A stretch of DNA of 64,000 bases, from assembly GCA_001599815.1 (NCBI GenBank), contig BCIA01000005.1, positions 4,782,472 to 4,846,471 of the forward strand, given 5' to 3'. Position numbers and translations under genes: made by a program. Of the stretch, positions 20,684 to 31,211 are shown piece by piece. Each line of letters begins with the position of its first letter. Within the stretch, counting starts at the first letter, position 1. The notes beneath the pieces were generated by a model that saw only the letters and a list, made by a program, of their open reading frames with translations, was not told where the DNA came from and ran no database searches. Source of the stretch: Furcasterigmium furcatum. Its lineage: Eukaryota > Ascomycota > Sordariomycetes > Glomerellales > Plectosphaerellaceae.

Positions 20684-23282
20684 ATGACGTCTCCACAGCC
20701 CGTGGACTTGGAACTTGAGGCTCTCCGGCCTCGGAAGGGCCGAACCCGCGCGTCAAAAGCTTGCCTGAGCTGCCGCCGACGCAAGGTCAGATGCAATGTT
20801 TCCGTTGCTGGCAGTCCCTGCTCCAATTGTCAACTGGACTGCGAGACCTGCGTCGTCCCCGAGAGGATACACAAGGGGTACGTTGCTGCCACGATGACCG
20901 CCAGCTGGCTGCCCGCCCATGTTCAGGTATTAACCAGCATGTGTTTCATCCAATAGATGGTCCAAACGATCCAGACTCGCCTCGGCGGCTGTTGCTCTCG
21001 TCAGAAAGCCCGAAAACGACTCAGAATTGACCGCCAATTCGCACGGCAGCCAAACAGCTATCGATGGTCGCGCGCAGGTCGGAGAAGGACTGTCAGTCAG
21101 CCGACGTGTCTCTCCATCTCCAAGCTCCGCGCACCTCAACACTCAATCTTCGTGGAAGAAAGAGACTTCGTCTACGTGGGATCACCGCCGGCAGAATGAG
21201 CGCAAATTCACAACAACAGTACCGATATCGGCATACCCCTTCCTCACAGCCAACGGGCTCGACAAACTCCCCCCCGAGGACATTAACTACCTGGACGTGA
21301 AAAACTGTCTGCGGGTCCCCTCCCGCGTCTATCTGGATGAGTTCCTACAGCAATATTTCCGCTACGTCCATCCGTTCTTCCCGCTGATCCAGGAAGCCGC
21401 CTTCTGGGACATGTATCACGGCCTCAACTCGAGACCGAACGGCTCGAAGACTCGATTCTCGCTCCTCGTCCTCCAGTCAATGATCTTCTCGGCCTGCAGT
21501 TTCGTTGATCCCAGTACGCTCGAAGAGCTCGGCTTTACCTCGGTTCGTGTGGCACGGCGGGTCATGTACGAACGAGCGAGGACGCTGTATAATTTCGACA
21601 CTGAACGATCGCCGCTTCACATCGCTCAGGCTGCGCTTCTTCTGGCATACTGGACGCCCCCATTCGAAGATGCAGCGACTAGGCCAAACACTCGATGGTT
21701 GCGGATCGCCATCGAGAACGCCAGGTCTGTGAGAGCACACCTCTGGCACACCGTTCCACCAGCAACCGATCCCCGGATGAAGGATCATCAAGCTGCCTTG
21801 AAGCGTCTCTGGGGATGCTGCATCATACGCGATGGCACTCTGGCGATTTCCTCCCGGCGGTGCTGCCAAATCAGGGACCTGGATCCGCGCTCTAACACCA
21901 GGTTCCCGTTAACCTTGCAAGACCTGGAGGACGACCTGCACGAGTCGAAGGTCTACGACCCCTTGACAAACAGGCAGCTAAGCATGGCCTTCCTTGGTCT
22001 GGCCGAGATCTGCGTCCAGATGGTAGCAGTCTCTATGCTTCTGTTTCCGTTTGACGCCCATCACTTAACGGAGGCACAACCCGGGGGCAAGGCAGAGGAA
22101 ACCACCCGGATCATGGCATGCAAGACCAGTATGGACCAATGGCACCAGCAGTCCGTGAAAAACGTGGCCAATTGCTGGGACGGCAAGGACAGCGCCGCAG
22201 AGCAACGACCGAAGGTTCACCCCTCGGTCACTCTTTTCACGAATCTGCAGAAGATTTACTACCAGTAGGTTCACGCACCCACTGGAGACATGACGGTAGC
22301 TAACATGAACGAAACACAGCGCTGCCAGAATATCCGTGACAAATCGACATATGCTATCATTTTTCGGCTCGGAAATAGCGAGAAGTCGAGGCGCCCCCGC
22401 GCTGCAGCTGCATGGCGAGGTGGAACAAGACACCACTGCCATTGGCAAGTGCCTGCGGACCTTGGCGGAGATGCGTTTGGTCCGCTTTCTGCCCGTCACT
22501 GTGTGAGTGTTCTTTCTTTCGACTGGTAATTCGCGGATGGCTGACGTTGTGGTAGCGTTCCCTGCATCGCCCTGCCACTTGCTTTGAACACGGCCAGGAC
22601 CAGGTCCAAACAAATCTCACCCAACCCCAAGGCGCTCATCTTCAAGGAGGCCATGAATACCTGCGCCAGCATATACGAAGGCGTCGACAGCCTCGAGAAA
22701 GCGATTCGAGTTATGCTCAACCAGGAGCACCTCGTCAGGCTGATGGAATCCGAAGTCCCGCCCATGGCGCTCAAATCAGCAGATCAGGAGGATGTCAGGG
22801 CGTTTCCTCCCACTTACTACATGCGACTCGCTCTCACAATGGACCTGAGCATCTGCACCGGTAATCTACCAACGGAGCGGGACTTCCCCACCACGCTGCA
22901 AGATCCATCATCGTCTGAAGCCTCCGACAGTCCAGAGACGATCGCTTCCGAGACTCACCCTATCGAATCTGCCGATCTCGACTTGCACCCTCCGGCTGCA
23001 GAGTCCACATCAGATGCCCTAGTAGTCCCGGACGCGGAATTCGAGGATCCATCAACCCCGACGCAGACTTTTCAGGACCTCGTTGATTTCGAGGGATGCA
23101 CCGTATTAGGGGATCTCATGCTCCTCGATGAAGCGGTGCCCCCTGAAGGCGGGATGGACGCGGATGTCGAGGCATGGAACGCCGGAGAACCTGCCCCTGA
23201 GCCTTCCGATTATTATGAGGCTCTGGAAAACTTTATCTTTGGGACTCCGGGTCAAGGTGATAATGAGAATGAGGCGTGGTAG
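20684..23282 (+). CDS. Zn2Cys6 transcription factor, CTF1-beta/FarB-like, 803 aa
   Basis: Nuclear regulator. Exons 20684-20877, 20957-22264, 22320-22502 and 22556-23282 close to 803 residues. The zinc cluster (about residues 27-54) begins KACLSCRRRKVRCNV, followed by GSPCSNC and a Cys-rich end. This form, with an 8-residue loop, is typical of the cutinase transcription factor 1 beta / FarB group. It is followed by a fungal-specific regulatory domain with an F(L)xxYFRYVHPFFPLI motif (about residue 195) and an acidic, Glu/Asp/Pro-rich C-terminal tail likely to activate transcription. It sits beside peroxisomal beta-oxidation genes whose promoters carry CCTCGG, so I infer it is the local regulator. 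Family assignment is from the cluster sequence and order of domains. Confidence 0.8.
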
Positions 23283-23518
23283 TGCACGCTCAGCTATGAG
23301 TACCCGCTACTGTCACAAGACCGGAGGACATGAGCAAGATGATTAATGAGATCTTTTGTTAGCAACAGAAACGGAAGATGCCAAACTGCCAGGATCTATT
23401 TACATTCCCTCGTGAGGTTAGGATGTGCCGCTGTTATCGATGAATGCATGTATCGACAGCAGTCAGATTCCATCACAATCGTCCCATCGGCTGTCCCCCG
23501 ATCCCAGCCTCGATGTGT

Positions 23519-25846
23519 TTACAGGGGTCTCCAGATGGCCTGCAGAGTAACAGCCTGCTCGCTCATGAAGATCGTTCCCTGCGTGGTGCCAGAGGGAACA
23601 GCAGCAGCGTATAGGGTGTTCGATCCGCTGAAGGTGAGGTACGTTCCGTCAAAGCCGAAGCTGCTGGCGGCCGTGATGGTGGCGGCGCACGAGAAGGACG
23701 TGTCAGCGAGGACCGCGCACTTGCCCTTGCTGGTGGCCAGCGTGAAGGTGGTGCCGTCCGCGTTGGGCGTGGCCGTGTACGTGGCTGGGGTGCCGCCGCC
23801 ACGGTACCAGGTGCCTGCGGTGAGGAGGCTGCCCTCGGTAGCGATGCCCGGCGTGGTTACGCGGAACTGACCCTTGCCGGAGAGCGCCACGCCCGACGGG
23901 GTGGGAGGAGTGGCGGTGGCCGTAGTCACGGTGGACGTTGTGGTCGTCGTGGCCACGGCACTGGGAGTGACGGTGCTGGTCGTGGGATCGCTCGCGGTGC
24001 CGTTGGGCGCGATGTTGGTACCGCACACGTTGAGCTTGGCCACGGTGGGATCGTGGTCCGAGACCTGGTCGCTGGCCGACACCCAGGTGTTGACGTGGAT
24101 GTGCTCCTGGAGCGGCGACAGGTTGGCGATGGCGGGACTGACGAGCATGTGGTCGAGCTCCTCCATGTCGGCGCCGAAGGTGTAGGTATACCGCTCCTCG
24201 ACGGGGATGTTGGCGGCCACGTCCAGATCGACCATGCCGGACACAGAGGTGAACGTCTTGAAGGGCTGGACGACCGAGTACTCGTTCAGATCGCCAGCCA
24301 TGATGACCCGGGCGTCCGCGTCCGACTGCAGGATCTGGGCGATGAAGCTGGCCGTGACGTTGGCCTGGTCGATGCGCTTCTCGATCGGCGAGTTGACGGG
24401 CGGGCGGAGGTCACCCATGAGGCTCGAGCTGCCGCCCTTGGAGCTCCAGTGCACGTTGACGGTGAAGAAGACGTGGTTGCCGACCACGGTCTGCCACTCC
24501 GCTGCCAACGGCTTGCGGGTCGCCGCCCACGCGGCATTGGCAGGTTCGATGAGGCCCGGGTTGTACTTGAGAGTAGGCCGGCCGTTCTCATCCTCCTGCA
24601 CGACGTTGGCATCGCGCGAACCGCCGGGGCTGGCCTTGCGCAGCCGCACGACGGCTGGGTCGTACAGATAGGCCACGCGGATGTTTCCACCGGGCTGGCC
24701 ACCGTCTGCGTTGTTGACAGGATCGATCCAAGTATATGAGTACTTGCGCCCCCCTGCATTGGCAATGGCCGAAGCGAGGACGCTGAGCGTCACCGAAGAG
24801 TCAACCACGCCGTTGTTGGTGGCGCCGTTGTTGTCCTGGATCTCCTGGATGAACAGCACATCAGGGCTCTTCAGGTAGTCCACGATGTGGGCTGCGACGT
24901 CGTTGGCATGCGCCGTATCCGAGGGCGCAAAGTTCTCGATGTTGTAGTCGCCGACGGTGAGGCCGGAGCACTCGCCCGTACTGGTCAACGTAGTTGGTGG
25001 TGGCAGGGCCGGGACGGGTGACGAGATGCGGACGGGCGCAGCCAGGGGCAGCAGGTAGTAGAAGCCATACTGATAATGAATCACACCGGTGATGTTCTGG
25101 AACGTATCGCCGATACGGTAGCTGCCGGCCTTGCTGCCGTCAAGTGGCGCGCCGACAATGATGGCCTCCGGGTTGGCATCCTTGTCGCTCAGTGTCAGGC
25201 CGCCTCGCTCGTTCTGGCCCGTCGTGGGCCAGCTACCCACCATCCACGTCTCACCGTACGTGGTGGTCTTGGAGACGCCGACGGGGTAAGCCATGGTGAC
25301 GAGCTCTCCGTTCAAGCTCTTCCAGAAGTCGAGGCCGTACTTGTCGGGCTGCAGCTCTGGGTTGACGGTCGAAACGCTGCTCGCTCCGTTGGGTAGGCCG
25401 AAGATGTCTCCATCGTCCAGGCCGCTGTACTGCTCGGTAGGCGGGTTCAGCGTGTCGATGCCGATGACGCGGGGCTTGGGCGCCGTTTCTCCCTTGATCC
25501 AGTCCTGGACCACGGGCGACTCCAGCTCGGTCGAGTACAGATAGGTCGCAGTCGAGCGATACTCCGTCACCTTGCCGCTCAGAACAAGTGTATCACCGAC
25601 AGCGATAGACTGGTTCTTGCCGAGGGCAGAGTCGTAAACGAGCAGTCCGTTGCCGATGCGCACGTCACACGCGGGCTTTGGGCTGCGGAGGTACAGGCCC
25701 GATGAGGCCTTGGCGGTCACAATGCCCGTCACGTTGGTGACCACAGCTCCATTGTAAGGAGAAAGGAACTGCTTTCCATTGATGGCGTGGATGCTCTGGG
25801 CTTGCGCCGCAGTACCGAGGACGAGCAAGGCCAATAGGCTCTGCAT
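23519..25846 (-). CDS. Secreted endonuclease/exonuclease/phosphatase-fold nuclease, 775 aa
   Basis: An intronless 775-residue secreted protein with a signal peptide of about 17 residues (LLALLVLGTAAQAQS). An OB-fold-like segment (about residues 38-110, VTGIVTAKASSGLYL) precedes an EEP catalytic domain at about 290-600. The motifs are GDYNIENF (metal/phosphate Asn), FIQEIQD (metal Glu), NVHWSSKGG, AGDLNEY (Asp, Asn) and the terminal SDHDP (catalytic Asp-His). This architecture resembles extracellular nucleases of the ExeM/NucH type. After a Thr/Ser/Pro linker, residues about 660-775 resemble the C-terminal domain of fungal RNase T2-like proteins (GKGQFRVTT, AGTWYRGGG, SKGKCAVL). It probably degrades extracellular DNA or nucleotides for nutrition or against nucleic-acid traps. 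It seems unrelated to the metabolic neighbours. Confidence 0.85.
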   Translation of the reverse strand: MQSLLALLVLGTAAQAQSIHAINGKQFLSPYNGAVVTNVTGIVTAKASSGLYLRSPKPACDVRIGNGLLVYDSALGKNQSIAVGDTLVLSGKVTEYRSTATYLYSTELESPVVQDWIKGETAPKPRVIGIDTLNPPTEQYSGLDDGDIFGLPNGASSVSTVNPELQPDKYGLDFWKSLNGELVTMAYPVGVSKTTTYGETWMVGSWPTTGQNERGGLTLSDKDANPEAIIVGAPLDGSKAGSYRIGDTFQNITGVIHYQYGFYYLLPLAAPVRISSPVPALPPPTTLTSTGECSGLTVGDYNIENFAPSDTAHANDVAAHIVDYLKSPDVLFIQEIQDNNGATNNGVVDSSVTLSVLASAIANAGGRKYSYTWIDPVNNADGGQPGGNIRVAYLYDPAVVRLRKASPGGSRDANVVQEDENGRPTLKYNPGLIEPANAAWAATRKPLAAEWQTVVGNHVFFTVNVHWSSKGGSSSLMGDLRPPVNSPIEKRIDQANVTASFIAQILQSDADARVIMAGDLNEYSVVQPFKTFTSVSGMVDLDVAANIPVEERYTYTFGADMEELDHMLVSPAIANLSPLQEHIHVNTWVSASDQVSDHDPTVAKLNVCGTNIAPNGTASDPTTSTVTPSAVATTTTTSTVTTATATPPTPSGVALSGKGQFRVTTPGIATEGSLLTAGTWYRGGGTPATYTATPNADGTTFTLATSKGKCAVLADTSFSCAATITAASSFGFDGTYLTFSGSNTLYAAAVPSGTTQGTIFMSEQAVTLQAIWRPL

Positions 25847-27243
25847 CTTGGGCCAGATGAGTTCAAAGAGCGACGAGGGAAGAAGAAAAGAGTGCCCACG
25901 AGTACTCAGCTTCCGGTGGTCTCAGGCGGCCGGGCCCTTCTAATAAGTATCTCGAGCACGCATCTAATGGATGCGATATCGTCCCCGCCAATGCAAGTCT
26001 GAGCGATATGGATGGCGAGCTCCGTGCCTTACCCCTGAATGATATGCAGTTCTAGCCCGGACGACGAGGAAAGTCGACACGGGCGCTAAGGCAAGGAGTT
26101 CCCGCTCGGTGAAGAGCCTGGGAACGACTACTGTCAGTCGCTGCCAAGGATTGGTTGGTTTCCTCTTTGGGTCTTCAAGACACAGGCCCAGGCCAGAGAT
26201 TGCGAGCCGACTATTTGAACTAGCAGCGACAGAAGACAAATTCAGCGCCGTGAAGTGAATGAAAGAAGACGGCTGCGCAATGGCGCCGTGTAGTTCGTGT
26301 TGTTGCATCGTCGCCGTCGGCGCGTGCTTGATTTGTTGGATGAGACTTGATAAGGAAAGAGGACAGAAAAGAGAAACCCCGGATGTTCGGCATAGTCTCA
26401 GGGGTCGTAGCCTCAAGGTCGGTCGGGCTCGCCCGTCTCGGTCCCAGACGACATCGACACCCTCCTCAACTTTTCAGATTTACTCGCGAAACTGTTGCAC
26501 AATTGTGTCGTGTGAATCGCCAACCCCCTCGTCTTTCTCTCCTCCTTATCCAGACGCTTACACGCTGGAGCTGGGCCGAAAAGAAACGAAAACACACGAT
26601 CCCAGCCAGGCAGAGTACGAGTCGCCATCGTCGGGTGGCCGTGAACTTCACCGAAGCACACCACGTGCGCTGTGCATGTCGCTGTGTGCTCCTGCCTAGT
26701 CTGGATAGGGTGAATTCCAGCGCGCAGACTAACGCGGGCGAATCCAGGGGACAGAAGAGAAATATAATAGATAGCGGCATGCATCTTCCCTGGTGGGTCA
26801 ATTTCCAGTCGGAACGGCCCCAAGCTATGGCGGGCCAGGCTATGGCTCAAGCTAGTTCACGGCAAGCCGGCATCGTAGTCTGATGCTGACGAGGCGCCTT
26901 CTAGAACCCTCATGGATCGGTATCCGGCACCCTCCGGTCGCTCCTCTGAACGTCACAAGACCATTCACCCTTCGGCGAGCGACATGATGCCATTTGGTCA
27001 GCACCTTATCTCACTATCGGTCGCGCAGGCCGGCGGGCGACGGTGATGCGATGGCACGACGAATATTGCCAGCAACTGAACCTGACACGGGGTGCCTTTA
27101 AGAACAGCAGCAAAGGCTAGATGTGCCATTTTGATACTCGGTAGGCATGGAAGTCGAGCTGCACGTTCGTTCACTGAAACAACGTAGGCGCAGAGAGTCA
27201 GTCTACCGCTGGCTGTAAATGGGTGTTTCCTCCTGATGTGGGA

Positions 27244-27249
27244 CCTCGG
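27244..27249 (+). promoter_or_regulatory. CCTCGG box, distal, MFE-2 promoter
   Basis: An exact match, 488 bases upstream of the MFE-2 start codon. Confidence 0.35.
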
Positions 27250-27560
27250 AAGTTGGGGAAGGTAGGTCCTTAAGACGAAAAGGACAGTAGCATTAGCACG
27301 TGACGAGTAGCAGACTCACGGGGATGTCTGATTTCAAGTACAAGCGGGCTAGATTGACCGGAGTGCAATACCCAACTCTGGGGAACGAGTCGCCGCCATC
27401 GAGAGCCGAGAGGTGGTGAATTGGCGGAAGGCGGCCCCTGGCTTAGGTAAGGAAGGAATGCCGAAAGCCTCTGCCGTCGGACTAAAATGAGAGCCATCGG
27501 CAAAGATTCGGGAAAATTGGCGGCATGGCACGTCTGCTTCTGGGGTGAAACTGGACCAGA

Positions 27561-27566
27561 CCTCGG
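27561..27566 (+). promoter_or_regulatory. CCTCGG box, proximal, MFE-2 promoter
   Basis: An exact match, 171 bases upstream of the start codon and about 60 bases upstream of the TATA-like element. Confidence 0.45.
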
Positions 27567-27627
27567 GCCGATCCGCCACAAACCTCCCCGGGCAACTTGC
27601 CAACGATGAGCCCGGCAGCAGTGGGCC

Positions 27628-27634
27628 TATAAAG
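27628..27634 (+). promoter_or_regulatory. TATA-like element (TATAAAG)
   Basis: It lies 103 bases upstream of the MFE-2 start codon, a normal distance for a fungal core promoter with a short leader. Confidence 0.4.
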
Positions 27635-27736
27635 CTGGAAATTCATGGTGAGACCGAAGAGTGTTGCTACAAGTTCTCAGCAGACGAAATACTGGACTTA
27701 CATTTGATCGCTTGCTGGTATCATACGTCATCGACA

Positions 27737-30700
27737 ATGGCAGGGGACTTTACAGGCAAGGTCGCCGTGATCACCGGCGCAGGGGATGGGTAAGTCTCCA
27801 CTGCTGTGTCTGGTACCACTTACACGCTGGCTGACCAACAAAAGGCTCGGTCGAGCTTGCGCAGAGCTTCTCGGGAAGCAGGGTAAGATACACGCCGCAG
27901 ACTCAATCGGTTCTCTAGTCTAATCAATGCCTATGCAGGGGCGTCTGTACTTGTCAATGACGAGCGACCCGGCGCAAAGGTATGAGCTCCAACCATCCGG
28001 GCGAGGAGGATTGGGGCTGACGATCATTCAGGTTGCCGAAGTCGTCGCAGCTATCAAAAAGCACGGTGGCAAGGCCGTCGCCAACACCGACAGCATCATC
28101 AATGGCGGAAAGATCATCCAAGCTGCCATTGGGTCTTTTGGAGGCATTCACATTCTCATCAACGCCGCTCCCGCTCTGTCGCAGGCGACGAGCTTCGAAA
28201 CCCTGGCAAACGAGAAGTGGTCGGCTGAGACCGAGCGCTACATCAAAGGGAACTTCTTGGTTAGAATGTCCTTACCTGAAACGACATCATGGCATTGAGC
28301 TGACCAGGAACACAGACCACCAATACCGCGTGGAAGCACTTCCGGGAACAAAGCTATGGTCGCATCATCAACACATCGTCGGCAATTGGACTGCACGGAT
28401 CATCTGCGCAAGTGATTCACGCTGGTAAGTTACACTTGACCTGTCACATGTTCAATTCTAATACTCTCCAAGCGGCGACGCATTCGCAGGTCGGTTACAG
28501 CTACACCCTCGCCAAAGAAGGAGCGAAGAAGAACATTCTCGTGAACATTGTCGTTCCTTTTGGTATGAATCCCGCTCCGCTGCTGGCCAGGAGTTCCATT
28601 TAGCATTCAGAAAGCTTACGCAGGCATCGTCCTGAAGAGGGAGCACAGTTCGACCCAGCCGAAGCCGCGTCTCTGGTGGCTTACTTGGTGAGCCAGAACA
28701 ACAAACAGTTCAGCGGAAATATCTACCAGGCGCAGAACGAACAAGTTGCCAAGCTGCGCTGGCAAAGATCGAGCGGGCTCCTTCTGCGCGCCGATGAGAC
28801 CATGACACCCGGCGCTGTCCTCAAGCATCGGCAGCAGCTTGACAGTTTCGAGAAGCCTGACTATCCTTCAGGGCCCCAGGACTTCCTCGGCCTTGTGGAG
28901 AAGGGAAAGAACGTGCCACCAAGCTCAGGTGATGCCATCTCATTCAAAGGCAGAGCAGTCCTGGTCACTGGCGCAGGCTCAGGGTAAGTTCCCTCGATTT
29001 TCCCGTGTGCTCTGACTTGGTCTGACTTTCCAGTCTCGGCCGAGCGTATGCCCTGCACTTTGGCTCCCTCGGTGCTTCGGTCATGGTCAATGATCTTTCC
29101 GACCCTGCCGCTGTCGTCAACGAGATTCGAAGCGCGGGCGGAATTGCCGAGGCAGTCATCGGCTCTGCTGAAGAAGGCGACAAGAATGTACAGGCCACAA
29201 TCCGCGCCTTTGGACGGATCGATGTCATTGTCAACAACGCGGGCATATTGCGGGATAAGGCGTTTCACAACATGTCGGAGGCCATGTGGGATCAAGTCCT
29301 CGCAGTGCACCTCGGGAGCACGTACAACAACAGCCGGGCGGCCTGGCCCTACTTTGTTCGCCAGAAGTATGGACGTATCATCAACACCACCAGTGTCACT
29401 GGTATCTACGGCCAGTTTGGCCAAGCCAACTACGCGGCAGCTGTAAGTCATATCCAACCACTCATCCCATCTGAGAGCCAGTGCTGGTACTGACGATGTC
29501 TCCCAGAAATCCGCCATTATTGGACTTACGCGAGCTCTTGCCCGAGAGGGCGCAGCCCACAACATTCTGGTGAACGCCGTCGCTCCCAACGCCGGGACCA
29601 GCATGACCAAGACAATTCTCCCCGACGAGGTCGCGAGGTTGTTCCTTCCTTCGCATGTGGCCCCCATCGTGTCCGCTCTCAGTAGCGATGTCACGCCTGG
29701 CAATGCTACCGGGCGAGTGTACGAGGCTGGAAGCGGGTGGTTTGGCCAAACACGCTGGGAGGTTCTCAGAGGACCCCTCCAGCTGCGAGATGCCAGCGCC
29801 GATGAAATTTCGGCAACCCTTTCGAGCCTCGAATCCCGTGCCAGGTCAACCCCGAGCAGTTTCGAGGAGCACGTTGCGCTTTTCGACAACTCTCCCGCCG
29901 CGGTCCTCGACAACATCAACAAGGCGAGGAACGCTGCCCCTATCGGTACTCAGCACGTGTACACCGAGCGTGACCTGATTCTGTACGCCCTGTCCGTCGG
30001 GGTTTCGCATACGGATCTGGCACTCGTCTTCGAGCAGAGCAAGAACTTCACTGCCCTGCCAGTCTACGGGCTGATTCCATTCTTCAACACTCGGGCCCCT
30101 TACAACATGGAGGACATCATGAAAAAGTATGATCTGCGGCTACTCCTTCACGTGGATCAATACCTCGAGATTCGCTCGTTCCCGATCCCTCTGTCTGGCA
30201 CTCTGACCACCTACCCGAAGCTGGTTCAGGTTGTCGATAAGGGCAAGGATGTCCTGGTGGTCCAAGGCTTCACCTCAATTGACGAGAAGGGCAGGGAGGT
30301 TTTCTACAACGAAACTACTGTTCTCGTGCGTGGAGGAGGTGGCTTCGGAGGAGACTCTGTGCTGCGCGACCGAGGCCCAGCCACCGCGAAGAACGCACCC
30401 CCAGCTCGAGCTCCAGACCACGTGGTTGAGGAGAAGACATCCAAGGGGCAAGCTGCGCTCTATCGACTGAACGGGGATTTGAACCCTCTGCACATCGATC
30501 CCGAGTTCAGCTCGAAGGGGGGATTCCCGACTCCCATCTTGCACGGGCTGTGCTCTCTCGGCATTGCTGGGAAGCACGTCTACCAGAAGTACGGCTCGTT
30601 CAAGAACCTGAAAGGCAAGTTTACCAGCCCTGTCCTCCCGGGACAGACGCTGCGGACGGAGATGTGGCTGGAGTCGAAGAAGGTGATTTTCCAGACTACT

Positions 30701-30775
30701 GTTGTCGACACGGGGAAGAAGGCTATCGCCGCGGCTGCTGTGACGCTGGATTCGCCTCCGACGGCCAACCTGTAG
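27737..30775 (+). CDS. Peroxisomal multifunctional enzyme type 2 (Fox2-like), 869 aa, nine exons
   Basis: Combines (3R)-hydroxyacyl-CoA dehydrogenase and (2E)-enoyl-CoA hydratase-2 activities of peroxisomal beta-oxidation. Exons are 27737-27789, 27845-27882, 27939-27979, 28032-28259, 28316-28424, 28473-28562, 28611-28983, 29034-29442 and 29507-30775; together 869 residues, close to the family norm of about 900. Domains are SDR-A (1-275), SDR-B (about 300-570) and MaoC hydratase (about 590-869). SDR-B is complete (TGAGSGLG, NNAG, YAAAK). SDR-A keeps TGAGDGLG but has NAAP for NNAG and HAAAT in the place of YxxxK, so it is probably catalytically dead. The hydratase motif GDLNPLHID is intact. The end, Thr-Ala-Asn-Leu, is a weak PTS1 (ANL also ends catalase). 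I infer that it acts with the synthetase and thiolase at 16-20 kb. Confidence 0.9.
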
Positions 30776-31211
30776 GAATATAAGCGATAGAAGTGTATGA
30801 ATCATTAGGGTTACAGAATACAATGCCACTCGGAGACGTTGTCCTTGAATTATCTCCAATTGCGCGAGAAGATATCTCGATATCTTGAAATCCAGAGAGA
30901 GGCTGTGGTACTTCAAGAAAAGTAAGAGACAGGTCATCTTCAGTCCATGTATCTAAAGTTCGACGTGAACTCCGCTCCTCTACATGACCGTTCCGAGAGC
31001 GGCCACCTTTCCCCCTTTTGCCAACGCAGTTCGACAACCACTTGCCGTCAACCCACAAGTCCTTGCTAGTTAGTAGCGGCGTTATGCCGGGGTCCAGGAC
31101 GAAGCGAGAACCTGAGCAAGATGAATTGTCGCCAGACTAACAGTCCCTGTCAGCTGCTGCGGACTGCCAAACGTATCATTTGTGTCACCCGACCTCTCTG
31201 CACCTTTCTAT
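30776..31211. other. Intergenic region between convergent MFE-2 and P450 genes
   Basis: This is the 3' flanking DNA of two convergent transcripts. No gene or repeat is recognised. Confidence 0.5.

Larger units (their letters stand above)
25847..27736. other. 1.9 kb intergenic region between nuclease and MFE-2
   Basis: Both flanking genes are transcribed away from this region. Frames seen here are short and mutually overlapping without domains. The right-hand 500 bases contain two CCTCGG boxes and a TATA-like sequence belonging to the MFE-2 promoter. Confidence 0.5.

Noticed and set aside
26259..26883. Several 100-180 codon frames in the nuclease/MFE-2 spacer
   Set aside because: They overlap each other in different phases on both strands, have no shared composition and no domain.
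28473..28500. The acceptor CATTCGCAG (28489) for MFE-2 intron five
   Set aside because: It puts the conserved TLAKEG segment out of frame. The earlier AAG at 28472, just after a CTAAT branch-like site, keeps it in frame.
28861..29922. A 353-codon minus-strand frame opposite MFE-2
   Set aside because: It crosses the MFE-2 introns without regard to their borders and has no recognisable domain.
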